A stretch of DNA of 64,000 nt from Amoebidium appalachense (lineage: Eukaryota; Ichthyosporea). Under the pieces are notes generated by a model. That model did no database searches and was not told where the DNA came from. It saw only the letters and a program-made list of their open reading frames with translations. Made by a program: the position numbers and the translations under genes. Location: contig CAVNZM010000003.1 in the NCBI GenBank assembly GCA_963693365.1, positions 3,472,001 through 3,536,000 of the forward strand. Direction: 5' to 3'. Of this stretch, positions 1 through 20,247 are shown in pieces; within the stretch, counting starts at the first letter, position 1; every line of letters begins with the position of its first letter.

Positions 1-280
1 AGCAAGTTATCCACAGTACCCGAGTTTCTCTCCATTCACTTTGCATGCAACATTCAACTCAGACACTGCTTTGCTTGAACATGGGTGGGTCACCCGTCTC
101 AACCACAGGCAAGCATTCTACTTATGCACCAAGGGGTGGTGGTGGTGGTGGTGTGTGTGTGTGTGTGTGTGGGGGGGGGGGGAGAGCAGAGCTACTTATG
201 TACAGCGGGGGGGAGGGGGGGGGGGAGAAGGGGGGGGGGAGGAGGGGGGGGGGGGGGGGGGGAGAAGGGGGGGGCTCTAC
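1..280. repeat. Intron 9 of the GH13 gene: dispersed repeat copy plus GT and G runs
   Basis: Bases 1-130 resemble 1205-1290 and 17640-17770 (shared words such as cccgagttt and catgggtg), so this is a dispersed element. It is followed by (GT)n and several G runs up to the donor of exon 9 at 280. No further exon is visible in it. Confidence 0.5.
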
Positions 281-7717
<7,437 letters not shown>

Positions 7718-8579
7718 GTTGGAACAAATTGGTCTCAAGATGTTTGCTTGGTGCATGAGGCTCAAAGTAGCCGGAGGGGAGTAAGGATCTGCGGCTTGAA
7801 GGGAGTAGACGTCCTTCAAAGCTCGTAGATTTTTCTACTGGATTGCGAAATATAACTTCGAGAAAGTGTTGGCTTACCCAGAGTATGATATAAGTTACAC
7901 ATTGTTTTCTTTTTCCTGCACAATTCAACTTCACTGAGTGAATAAAATAATTTCGAAGCCTGGTTTTTATTGCTATATTTGGTGTTTTCTTACTACGTGT
8001 GATTCGTGCATCTTTGAATCATAGTTAATCTATTTATCTTTTTTTAGTAGCACGTTTCAGGCTACTCCAAAGAAAACGTCAGCAAACTGAGCAAAGCAAG
8101 GCCTTCTGTCGAAACCTCCTTGTTTGTAGCGCACTTCAGATTCCATGTTTTGGTCAAGATCGAGTGTGTTGATTTCGTTAATAGTAACTCGGCGCTTTGC
8201 ATTGCGAAAATGCATAGCGCTAGCTATAAGCGAAGTGGTTATCCATAAGTTCCCTCCGTTTTCCGCTGGGTTTCTGGGGCTTCCTTTTTGATTTTCAGAG
8301 AAAACCCACCACTTAAAATGGTCGACTAAACCTTCCTTTTTTGCTCAGCGGTTTTTGTTTCGAGTTCCATGTTTGGTTACGCTAAGTGTAGCCATAATCA
8401 ACGTTAGTTTAGTGCGGCTTCTTTTTGTGTTGTGCGGGACCTTTTTCCGCTGAACAGGAAGTTAGTTCTTTTATAAAATCTACTTATTCCTTTGTAAACC
8501 CCGTGAATTCCTCTAGTACCCTGTGACACCCTGACGGGATCCCTGACCAAGAGGTTTCGTACTTCTGCTCTAGTTGAAA
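7718..8579. promoter_or_regulatory. Divergent intergenic region between GH13 and zinc-finger gene, unit A
   Basis: The GH13 gene starts leftward at 7717 and the zinc-finger reading frame starts rightward at 8580, leaving about 860 bp. From about 7988 to the ATG the sequence is conserved in all five zinc-finger units (19684, 23226, 30656 and 35940 onward). Shared blocks are tgattcgt, agatctattttt, atttttagtaacac and, just before the ATG, a YTGCTSTAG acceptor-like site. A promoter and perhaps a 5' UTR intron are likely; no start site can be placed. Confidence 0.5.
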
Positions 8580-10026
8580 ATGACAAATATTCCCCCTGGC
8601 ATCAGACCGCCCTGGGGGCAGGGTTCAGGCGTCCGTGCCATGCCCAAATACCTGCCGTTCCCCAGATATCCCGTCATGCAGTTTCCCACACTTGCGAGCG
8701 GGACAGTAGGAGTGGGAGAAGGAGGAAGGAATGCGAGAAAGATGAAAGTGTGTCCGCACTGTAAGGGATGTGGTTTGGTAGAGGATGGTGCGGTCGTAAA
8801 TGTGAACGTTAAAGAAGAAGACCTTGAAACCAGCACGCAAGACTGATGAGGACCAGTTGGGAAACAATGGTGGGGAGGAGAACGAAGATGACGAGAGAGA
8901 CACGTCAATGCAGGAAGACTCGGAGCAGGATGGGGAGGAGAGGAAAGAGACAAGCGAAGACGTGCGTGGGACTCAGCCTTTTGCGAAAATGTTTGTTCCT
9001 GTCGTTCAAGGTGTTAGCACGTCTTCCTTTACACGTGCCATATATGGCAGAGGGTTTTTCCGCCCGTCCGCGAGACCGCCACGGCAAAACCGCCCTGGCC
9101 TACGTTTGTTGGCACCCAGACCATCAGACGTGAACCAGACAGACGTAAATACGACAGAAGAACCGCCACCTCCATCTCAACGTAATCTCCGTCCGTTGGC
9201 ACCCCGAACACCAAACGAAAGCCCGATCCAAGAGGAAAGAGAGGAACTCCAACCGGAAAACGGAAAAAAGAAGAAGGGAGTTAGCCTGTGTGACGTGTGT
9301 CAGTTCGAAACCACAAGCCAGTCAGTCATGGATAGGCATGTTGCCACACATACGATGAAGACTAAGATTTCATGTGCACCCACACTGGATGCCGCAAGCT
9401 GTTTGCATCGGAAGAGCAACTCGAGAAACATATGCAAAGACACGAAACTTTTGTGTGTGCTAGCGAGGGTTGTGGTTACGTCACTTCGAGACGGAGCGAA
9501 TTCATCATTCACGAGTGAAAACACACGGGGGAGAAGCCGTTCACTTGTGAGCATCCAGGGTGTGGTGGGCGGTTTGTGTCGCTCGGTTCTATGCAATGCC
9601 ACACCAGGATTATGCATTCCGATCTTCCCATCGAACGAAAAAGGCCTTTTGCATGCACCCATGAGGGGTGCCTATTTAGGTCGCACGGCAAGAAAATGTT
9701 GGAAGACCACATGTGGTCGCACACAGGCGATAAGCCGTTCCCGTGCCCGTTCCCCGGTTGTTCGGCGAGATTCGGCACCAAGACTCAGAGAGGACGCATA
9801 CGCAAAGGCACCTTGGAACGAAGAATTGACATGTCCAATTGAGGGATGCAGTTACGGGTCAAGTGTGAGGGCGGCAAGAGATGCGCATTTGAGAACACAT
9901 ACCGGTGAGAGACCGTTCGAGTGCCATCAGTGCGGGGCCAGGTTTCGGCATGCGAGTAATCTTACGGTGCATGGGAAGTCGCACAGGAAGGGTTTATTGA
10001 GAAGAATTGGACGACATGGGGGTGCA
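8580..10026 (+). pseudogene. C2H2 zinc-finger gene, copy A, frameshifted
   Basis: Aligned by eye with the intact copy at 20248, this one keeps the start, the CPHCKGCG motif (near 8752), the acidic stretch and the zinc-finger region, but changes frame several times. The opening frame stops at 8846 (ETSTQD then stop). The next frame runs from 8824 until finger 1, shifts near 9365 (after MKTK), regains finger-like sequence in another frame at 9576-9842, and shifts again before the last two fingers (CPIEGC, CHQCGARF) near 9835-10000. It therefore cannot encode the full protein. The body is still clearly recognisable, so the loss seems recent. Confidence 0.8.
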
Positions 10027-10382
10027 CATGTGCGCTTCACTGTGTAAAATGAAGGGGGGGGGGGGGGGGGGGGGAGGGATGGATGGCTATAGCTACGCCG
10101 TATACGTGCTACTATTTAACGACTAGACCGACATGTGAGTGCTTTCTGAACAATATCCAAGGCCTGGGAGTGGGGCCCTCGCGTTGGATTCGATCAATAT
10201 CGTTGATTTGTGAGAAGTGGATGGGACTCGAGGGAAAACCGTAGTACTAATATTTAATACATAGTGTGTTTAAACAAAACGTAAAAGGCCTCATAGAGGC
10301 TTGCTTCACCGGCGTCACCACAAGGCTTTTGTTCAGTCACTCTTGTTTTCCATCAGTTTTATCGTGACCGTTGGTATACGCA
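10027..10382. other. Tail of zinc-finger copy A
   Basis: A G run lies at 10057-10075. Bases 10080-10200 match 22540-22660 behind the intact copy at 20248 (shared tatacgtgctact and gtgctttctgaa). Nothing coding is seen. Confidence 0.4.
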
Positions 10383-11054
10383 TCATGGATAGGGATGTTG
10401 CCACCCATACGATGAAGACTAAGGATTTCCGAAGTGCACACACACTAGATGCCGCCATCGGTTTGCATCGCAAGAGCAGCTCCAGAAACACATAAAAAGG
10501 CACAAAACGTTTGTGTGCGCCATCGAGGGTTGCGGTTACGTCACATCGAGACAGAGCGAGTTCATCATTCATGAGCGAAAACACACGGGGGAGAAGCCGT
10601 TTACTTGTGAGCATCCTGGTTGTGGTGGCGGTTTGTGTCGCTTCATTCTATGCAACGCCACGTCAGGACTTTGCATTCGGATCTTCCCATTCCCAAACCC
10701 TTTGCATGCACCAAGGAAGGGTGCCTGTTCAGGGCACGCCAAAAGAGAGAGTTGGAAGACCACATGCGCACGCACACAGGCGAGAAGCCTTTTCCGTGCA
10801 CGTTCCCTGAATGTTCGGCGAGATTCGGCTCCAAAGCTCAGCAGAGGTTGCATACGCAAAGGCATATGGGAACAAAGAAATTCACATGTTCATTTGAAGG
10901 ATGCAGTTACAGGTCAAGTGACAAGACGTCGAGGGATGCGCACCTAAGGAGACATACCGGGGAGAAACCGTTTGAGTGCAAAGAATGCGGGGCCAGGTTT
11001 CGCCACTCGAAAAATCTTCGGGTGCACGAGAGGGCGCACAGGAAGGGAGGATGA
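10383..11054 (+). pseudogene. Partial C2H2 zinc-finger copy lacking the N-terminal half
   Basis: Similarity to the family begins abruptly inside finger 1 (catggatagggatg at 10384) and continues to the C-terminus. A stop follows SSSRNT at about 10495. Fingers 3 and 4 (CAIEGC, CEHPGC) and then fingers 5-8 (CTKEGC, CTFPEC, CSFEGC, CKECGARF) are in different frames, the last run being open from about 10620 to 11054. It lies 330 bp after copy A, so it looks like a truncated tandem duplicate. Confidence 0.75.
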
Positions 11055-12055
11055 GAAGGCAACATGGACTACATGTGAGTGGTGCATGCCGACCATGCGC
11101 CGACCCATCGAGTGCACCACTGTGTGTATGTTAATAGGAGTTGCACGTATAGGCCGTTTAACGGTTGCAGACTGTGGATTTGGTCGTGCGAAAAGAGGAC
11201 ACTACGAGGAAGGGGGAGGAGGGGGAGGAGGGGGAGCTGCTTCTGGAACATAGATGGCAGTTACAAGGTCTTAGGGGGGGTTTCTATAAGGCCACATTTA
11301 TTGGTTCTTTAAAGTCAAGCAGGCCAACTATTATGGCATGGAACCATTTGAGTCTGACCCGACCCGGAAACCTAGAAGGAATCCCCTGTAGTAATAAGGC
11401 ATTTTCTCCCTGTACCACAAACAGTGTTCTTTCTTTTTGTGGTTTCACAAGGTACAGTTCCAAACATGACATCGTTTCCAATAACATATTTGCTTCTGGA
11501 GGGATGCATGGTCCCCATTTATAAATGCTCAAAAGAACAAGAGGGGGACAAGGCTTTGAGTGTTTCATTGGCAAGGCATGTGTGAATTTTAAGTGGGCCC
11601 TCATAAGAGTTTAATCGTAATACTTGAAAAGTATTACGAGAGCGCACAAAGGAGAGCACAGATCTAATTTTTATTGGACCAGCTTGCTTTTAAAGTGTTA
11701 AAATAATGCTCAAGGATATATCTTCTCTGAACGGCACCAGTGAGGCTGATTGGTGAGAGTTGCTGCTTTCATTCATTGTTCTGCAGGTCTCTTGAAATTT
11801 TTGCTTTCACGTGTGTATGTGTTGTGTCTGTGTATGTGTGTGTGTGTGTGTGTGTGTGTTTGTATGTGTGTGTGTATGCACGTACGAGTGTGTTTGTGTC
11901 GCGTGCGCACGCACATGTCTGTGTATAGGTCTTGCGCAGGAGAGGGGGGGGGGAAGGAGCCGTGTCCGAACATCCTGGGAGTCTGGGGTGGGGGATAATC
12001 CTTAAAGATGTCCGGACACTTCTTCTCCACCCCCCCCCCCCCCCCCCCCCCCCCC
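11055..12055. repeat. Downstream tail of zinc-finger unit A
   Basis: The block 11285-11370 (gccacatttattggttcttt, then ccatttgagtctgacccg) recurs at 25470-25560 and 32830-32930 behind other units. (GT)n with GC islands follows at 11815-11925. GTCCGGAC at 12010-12017 sits between G-rich sequence and a C run that begins at 12031. Confidence 0.55.
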
Positions 12056-12063
12056 CCAACTTC

Positions 12064-12500
12064 CCCACACACACACATACACACACACCACCCCTCGAGC
12101 CCGGGCCTTTGGTTGCCACTTTGATAACACTTCCGAACATATTTATGTGTACATCAAGGCCTCATAGGAGGCCTTGGCGTACATACATGCTCTTGGGCAC
12201 ACAGGCACCCCACACCCTCGGATACATTACAGCCATCTATCGATATCAAATTTGCACCGTGTGCGGTACCTATGCCGAAGTTCTACACACACACATACAC
12301 ACACACCACCCCTCGAGCCTGGGCCTTTGGTTGCCACTTTGATCACACTTCCGAACATATTTATGTGTACATCAAGGCCTCATAGGAGGCCTTGGCGTAC
12401 ATACATGCTCTTGCGCACACAGGCACCCCATACCCTCGGATACATTACAGCCATCTATCGATATCAAATGCGCACCGTGTGCGGTACCTATGCCTATTCT
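12064..12500. repeat. Two tandem 218-bp repeats
   Basis: Starting at 12064 and 12282, about 218 bp is repeated almost unchanged: CA tract, ctcgagc, ggcctttggttgccac, a small hairpin aggcctcataggaggcct, and a stretch ending gcggtacctatgcc. Related single copies lie near 26420, 27330, 33680 and 39655 in other units. Confidence 0.8.
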
Positions 12501-14294
<1,794 letters not shown>

Positions 14295-14386
14295 CTAAAA
14301 TAGTTGATCTGTGCCGTATCCGACCAGCCATCAAAGTTTGGGTCCTTGCCGTGAGCAAAGATCCTGTCCCCGACCTGAAAATAGTT

Positions 14387-14534
14387 CTGCAAGGTTTGAA
14401 TTTGTGTGGTTAGTCACTGGGGCAGAGCGCACAAAGCCAAAAGGTCACTGTTTGTTGCACACCATGTGATCTCCTTCTCTTACTGATTCCCTGAATGCAC
14501 ACGTGTGTGCACGCACGAACCCACGCAAGACACA

Positions 14535-14595
<61 letters not shown>

Positions 14596-14800
14596 ACCCA
14601 CCCACACCCTCCCCTCCCCCCTCCCCCACTCACCCACCCCTCCCCCCACTCACCCACCCCCTTCTCCCCTTTCCCCCCATTCCCTCCCTCCTCTAACCCA
14701 CACACACCCACACCCACCCTCACCCCCCACCCACACCCTCCCTTCTCCCCCCCCCTCCCCCCCCCTCCACACACACACACACACACACACACACACCAAC
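14387..14800. repeat. Pseudogene intron 4: CA and C-rich repeats
   Basis: (CA)n at 14538-14593, C-rich CACCC repeats to 14760 and (CA)n at 14769-14796 that touches the exon 4 donor. Confidence 0.6.
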
Positions 14801-14994
14801 CTGGGGCTGGCTCTTCAACCTCTCCACTGCTCCAGGCATGATGTAGTCTGATTGGTTTGGGGTCACGGTCCACGGATGGTCGACGGCAACGTGGTTGGGC
14901 ACAAAATCTACCACAGCCCAACATTCCACATCCGCCCTCTCAGCCGAATGAGAGCCACGTCGCCGCCAAAGTCTGTGTGCACCGTATATCCTGT

Positions 14995-15388
14995 CTAGGG
15001 GCATATGCGAATTTTCAAGATTTTGGTATAGCTAAATATATCGGCAAAAGCGCTTGATTGTTTTTCCTGGATTAGTGCCTTAGTGCCAATATGCCGTCCG
15101 TCTCCCTTAGCTTCTTGGGTGTTGTTTCGGTTGTTTCTTTTCTTTTTTTTGCCCCTTCTTTTTTCGTTTTTTTTTTCTTCCAGATTTGTTTGTTTTGTTT
15201 TGCCCTGTGGTGGGGGACCCCTGGGAAAAGGGGGGGGAAGGGGGGGGGAGAGGGGGGGGGTTGAGGGCCAGAGGCAGGGAGGGATAGGAGGGGAAAAGAA
15301 GGGGAGAACAAAGGAGAGAGATAGAAACTTCAGAAAATCACATATCCTGTTGCTGACTGCAGGCCAAACCTATATATGTAGCACATAT

Positions 15389-15430
<42 letters not shown>

Positions 15431-15888
15431 TGATGCATGCATAGCGGTTGGAAATCCTGAAAGAAAAAGACACTGGAAAAACCCACCGTGACAAAATCCC
15501 AAAAGACAAAGTCAACACGATTAATCAGGCAGATGATACCCCAAACAGTTCGAAATCCATGGTGGGGAGGGGGGGGGGGGGAGGGGGGGGGGAAGGGGAG
15601 GGAGGGATTGAGGAAGGGGGGGGGGGGGGGGGGGGGGGAGGGGGGATGGAAGAGAGGGGAGGGGGGAGGGGGGAGGGATATAGGAAGGGCGGGGGGGGGG
15701 GGGGGGGGTGGGGAGGGGAAGAGAAGGGAGGGGAGGAAGGGGGGGGGGGGGGAGGGGGGGAGGGGAGGAGGGATTGAGGAAGGGCGGGGGGGGGGGGGGG
15801 GGAGGGAAGAGAGGGGAGGGGGGAGGGGGGAGGGGGGAGGGATTGAGGAAGGGCCGGGGGGGGGGGGGGGGGGGGGTAATGATCGTAC
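14995..15888. repeat. Pseudogene intron 3: poly-G and G-rich repeats
   Basis: A poly-G of about 40 bases lies at 15391-15429. Then comes a G-rich array at 15566-15876 in which blocks of the form ggagggattgaggaaggg recur four times, a crude minisatellite of roughly 60-80 bp. Confidence 0.6.
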
Positions 15889-15986
15889 CACAGCAAATGG
15901 GGAGCTGCATATCCAATCAGGAAGCACCTGGTCACCCATCTTGCGCTGAGACATTTCAAACCCTGTCTGCCCTGTCTGCCACACAC

Positions 15987-16409
15987 CTACTGGCTTACAA
16001 TTTCTCTTACTTCACTTCTACTGAAGAATATGATAGTTTGAGGAAGGATGGGTTGGGGTGAGGCGGGAGAGAGGGGGGGGGGGGGGGGGGGGAGCGAAGG
16101 GGGGAGGGGAGGGGGGGAGGAGGGACTATGCATTACATCGTCACAATCAAGGAAGCAAAAGCCTTCTGATATCACACAGATAAATACACAAAAGCGAAAA
16201 TAAAAAAATGTGCACGTGTATGGGCGTGTGTTTGTGTGTGCTCGCGCGTGTGTATGCGTGTGTGTATGTGTTCTTGATTTTTTCTTTTTTTTGCCCTGAT
16301 GTTTTTGTTTTTGTTTTTCTTTCTTTCTTTTTTTTTTTTTTTGTTTCGGTTCTTTCTTTCTTTCTTTCTTTCTTTTTTTTTTTTTTTTTTTGCTTGAAGG
16401 GACGGGGAA

Positions 16410-16441
<32 letters not shown>

Positions 16442-16473
16442 GGGGGGGGGGAGGGTGGTTGTTCACTGCTTAC
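15987..16473. repeat. Pseudogene intron 2: poly-T and poly-G
   Basis: Sequence at 16120-16200 matches 6070-6150 of the first copy. (CTTT)-like T-rich sequence lies at 16318-16390 and poly-G at 16411-16452. Confidence 0.55.
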
Positions 16474-16589
16474 CGAGCATATACACGATGTCAAAGCCCA
16501 GGGTTCTAATTGATTGTAAGTAGCTGTCTGGGATGTCATCGAGTGTTGCTGCACGACCAAGGCACCGACCAACCTCACCTAGGACCACC

Positions 16590-17062
16590 CTGAAAAAGGA
16601 GAAGGGGAGGACGGGGGGGGGGGGGGGGGGGGGGGGGGGGGAAGGGGGAAGGGGGGGGGGAAGTGGGTGGGTGGGTGGGTGGGGGGGGGGGGGGGAGGGG
16701 GTGGGGGGGGGGGGGGGGGGGGGATGAAGGGGGGAGGGGGAGATAAGTCAACTTGTTAGGTGAAGTTAACTTTTCCTCCTCCTTTCTTGCTTTGAACTCT
16801 ATTTCTTTTTTTTTTTTTTTTTTTTTTTTTTTGCGAGCCCCCCTATTCCTTGTTATTTCTGTAAGGGGGTTTATATGTCTGTTCTTTTTCAAAAGAATGT
16901 GAGTGGGAGGGGGGGGGGGGGGGGGGGGGGGGGGTATAATTTTTTTTTATCTGCCCCCTTGTACGGTTGCAAGTTTCGTTCGTTCTTTTTCTGCAAATAT
17001 AATCAGAAGATCGAAATGCTTTGTGTGGGTGTGGGTGTGTGTGTGTGTGTGTGTGTAGATGG

Positions 17063-17114
<52 letters not shown>

Positions 17115-17910
17115 CTAGAGTGCAGTGAGGTCTGAGGTCTGAGGTACAGATTTGTGAAGGCTACAGGGCCACTGACGCAAACAACAAAACATCTGGCACG
17201 TACTGACTGTGCCCCCTAGCCGATGCACGATAGAATCGACGCCGGCTCTATTTTCAAGGGCAGGAGAGGCACGTGACCAGCCGATCCCGCACCAGGATCA
17301 ATCCCGGACCCTTGAAAAATAAGAGCTACCTCAGAAGGTAGCAGACAAAACACACACAGAGTATGCAATGTATGTGTATGTATGTGACTCTAGTTATGTT
17401 TGAACCAACAGTGTGTGTGTTTGCGGTAGTGGTCGTGGAGGCACCAAGGCCCGGGGGGGAAAGGGGGGCGGGGGGAGGGGGGAGGAGGGGGGGGGGGGGG
17501 GGGGTTGAATGCGGAACACGGTACGAAGTATGCATACACGATGAGAAGCATGGTGCAGGACACATGCAAAGGCAAACATTCAAGTATGCAACATCAGCCA
17601 TGCGCACAGTATGCGTCATAAGCAGAGCCCATCGTCAGGGAGGGCCCAAGTCATCAATTGCGTCTGAGTTTCGACCCCTTAGCCCGCGTATATACGACTC
17701 TCCAACTCAGACAGCAGCATCAACTGAACTTGGGAGGGTCAACCCGTCTTGATCAAAGACGAGCAGGGTTGCTTATGCAAGCAATTGCAAGGTGAGCAAA
17801 ACGGTGTAGATGTGTGTGCAAATTAAAGCAGTGCAGCGAAAAATGTGTATGTGCTTACAGATGCACGACACAGAGCAACCATGGCCGGTTGCATGGAAGT
17901 AAAGCGGTCT

Positions 17911-17945
<35 letters not shown>

Positions 17946-18903
17946 ACAAAGACTCCTAGTGGCCTAGCTTGTGCTGAAGCCTGCATATGTGCATGTTGGG
18001 GAGAGTGGATGAGTGTGTGTGTTGGGAGGGGAGGGGAAGGGGAGAACGGGGAGAAAGAGGGGGGGCCGGGGGGGCGGAGAGAACGAATGGTGCATGCACT
18101 TGTGTACAACGTATATTGGGGAAATAAACAGGGTTCCATAAGCGACCCAAAAAGAGTCAAAGCGAGAGTGTTGAGGTTTCAGGCACGTAGACCTGTAATG
18201 CATGCAGAACCTCAGTTCCCGCCCCAGATGTAAATGGTGTTGATGAACATGCACAAAAAAACAAAAAGTAAACAACAACCCAAGAAAAAGGCTCACACAC
18301 ATGCAATATGTCAACCCCTTAAAGAACACAATAGAGTTAAAAAGTAGCCGCACGCTGCACCAGATCTGCACACAGCGCACCATGTGAAGGTGAACAGGAT
18401 ATATTGACCGCAATGAAAGAGAAGAAAACGAATCCTTATTTCCTTCCAAGTTAATGATTAAGGTCCAGGATTATCAGCGCACACGGAGCGAAAAAGACGG
18501 TAAAAAAAGGGTGGGACTAGGGGGAGGACGGGAGGGGGCTTGAGAGGGTGGGGGGGGGGGGGGGGGGGGGGGGGAGGAAGGGGAGGAGGGAAGATGGTTG
18601 TGCTCGGGGGGGGGGGGGGGGGAGGGGAGGGTCAAAAAGGATTTTTAATATCAGTGTAAATTGTAGCAGCTGGTAGGGCAACAGGCTGATTAAGGTGAAT
18701 GCGACGCATGAATGATGCCAGCATGCCAACTTACGATTCACTTGGAAAATAAAGCACTAGCCATTTACGAAGGTGCAACCGGCGCTGGGACGAGGAGGGG
18801 TGTATGCGTCTCTGTGTGTGTGTGTTTTGTGGGAAGGGGGAGAGGAGGGGGAGGGGAAAGGAAGGCGAAGGGGGGGGGGGGGGGGGGGGGGGGTTGGGCA
18901 CAC
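16590..18903. repeat. Pseudogene intron 1: poly-G blocks, insertion and dispersed repeats
   Basis: G runs lie at 16612-16735, 16910-16934, 17078-17114, 17900-17944, 18550-18574 and 18868-18893. (GT)n lies at 17035-17077. Copies of dispersed repeats lie at 17510-17600 (also at 45400-45500) and 17640-17770 (also at 1-130). No exon is seen. Confidence 0.6.
17192..17344. mobile_element. 153-bp insertion with 8-bp flanking repeat
   Basis: The matching intron of the first GH13 copy (6947-6975) lacks these bases. They are flanked by ACAAAACA at 17184-17191 and 17345-17352. Inside are a hairpin pair gctctattttcaaggg / cccttgaaaaataagagc and a small hairpin gctacctcagaaggtagc. No clear terminal inverted repeat is seen, so the class (SINE, MITE or other) is open. 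Confidence 0.5.
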
Positions 18904-18965
18904 CTGGTATTGATTTGGTAGAGAAGAGGCCAGGGAGGACATGGTGGCGGGGTAGCCGCAGTCAT

Positions 18966-19273
18966 GTTGGAACAACTTGAATTGGTCTCAAGATGTTTGC
19001 TTGGTGCAAGAGGTTGGGACGGGACGCTAATAGTAGCCGGAGAGAAGTAAGGATCTGTGGCTTTAAGGGAATAGACATCCCTAAGAACTCGTAGAGTTTC
19101 TGACTGGAATGCGATATATAATTTTGTGAAAAGGGTGGTTTACCCAGAGTCTGCAGAGAAGTTTTCCTTTTTATGCGCAGTCAATGAGTCTGCACAGTCA
19201 ACGGTTCAATGTCGCTGAGTGAATAAAATAATTTCGAAGCCTGGATTTTATTGCTATATTTGGTGTTCTGTGG
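18966..19273. other. Left part of divergent intergenic region, unit B
   Basis: This is the counterpart of 7718-7980, from the GH13 pseudogene start to the hAT-like insertion. It matches by eye (shared gaataaaataatttcgaag). Nothing coding is seen. Confidence 0.45.
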
Positions 19274-19680
19274 CAGGGTTGGGCTGGGGTTGGCCAGCCT
19301 AACCGTATTGTCCTTTTGCCAATCGTAACGGACAGTTTCTTTATCGTAATGGGGGGGGTTCTTGGGGATCTGCAAGCCCAGCTCAAAACGCCCCTCCAGT
19401 CACAAAACTCAAAATACGCGTATTTACAAATTAAGTATCTCAAAATAACAAGCCCTGGACACTTGTCGGGGTTCGATATTGCTCATGAGAAGCGCTGTAG
19501 ATATGTTCTTGAACAGAAATAATGAAATAATTAGGTACAGTTATATATTAGGGGCCTTAAAGCGTTTATAATGCTATACATATGACACGAAAGCTGTTAC
19601 GACGGCACCCTAACCTTATTCGTATCGGGGTCTTTCGTTAATCGTAGTTACGACGATTTTTTTTCGTAATCCCGCCCCTG
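19274..19680. mobile_element. hAT-like non-autonomous transposon (MITE), 407 bp
   Basis: The element begins CAGGGTTGGG and ends with the inverted counterpart (reverse complement of the end: CAGGGGCGGG, 8 of 10 matching). It is flanked by an exact 8-bp target duplication TTCTGTGG (19266-19273 and 19681-19688). The empty site is visible in the parallel unit at about 7980-7996. CAGGG-type ends with 8-bp duplications are typical of hAT elements. There is no transposase frame inside. Confidence 0.8.
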
Positions 19681-19683
19681 TTC

Positions 19684-20247
19684 TGTGGCTACATGTGATT
19701 CGTCCATCTTTGAATAGATCTATTTTTCTATTTTTAGTAACACGTTCCGTGGTCTCCAAAACAAGCACGACGTTTGTCAGTGACCTCGAACGAGGACCCG
19801 CCAGCAACGCACATTTCAAAGTCCATGTTTTGGTCCATGTTTTGGTCATGAGAGTGTTACTATCATTCATAGTAACTTGGCGCATATATTGAGAATAAGA
19901 ATAGCGCGCAGGTCGTTATCCTGAAGTTTCCTCCGTTTTCCGCTGGGTTTCTGAGGCTTGCTTTTTGATTTGCAGCGAAGAACGTCCACCACACATATGG
20001 TCGACAATAGCCTCCTTTTTGCTCGGGTTCCATGATTGGTTATGTTAGTTTAACCATGCTTTAGGGGTTAACTGCAGCCTAGTCCATATTCTAGTGTTGT
20101 GTTGGACTTTTTATCCACTACCCACGAAGTTCATACTGTTGTTATGTCTTGTTATCCCTTTATACACCCCACAATTTTTTCTTGCACCCTAGAACACCCG
20201 CACGGGATCCGTAACCAAGGGGTTTCGTACTTCTGCTCTAGTTGAAA
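19684..20247 (+). promoter_or_regulatory. Conserved upstream block of zinc-finger gene B
   Basis: About 560 bp shared with the other units. It ends in ttctgctctag followed by ttgaaaATG, an acceptor-like site 6 nt before the start codon. Confidence 0.45.

Larger units (their letters stand above)
14295..18965 (-). pseudogene. Second GH13 copy: exons 1-5 only, frameshift in exon 4
   Basis: Five exons match those of the GH13 gene at 281-7717: 18965-18904, 16589-16474, 15986-15889, 14994-14801 and 14386-14295, with the same splice sites and phases (exon 4 uses TAG instead of CAG as acceptor). Exon 3 reads GVWQTG, the form expected for the family. Exon 4 is 194 nt against 201 in the first copy. 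A 7-nt loss just before the DFVPNH motif shifts the frame and makes a TAG at 14910-14908. Exons 6-9, with the catalytic nucleophile and acid, are absent. It cannot make an active enzyme. Confidence 0.87.

Noticed and set aside
7718-7819. Longer N-terminus of the GH13 protein starting at 7819
   Set aside because: The frame is open, but the second copy has a 5-nt difference in this stretch, so it was not under coding constraint.
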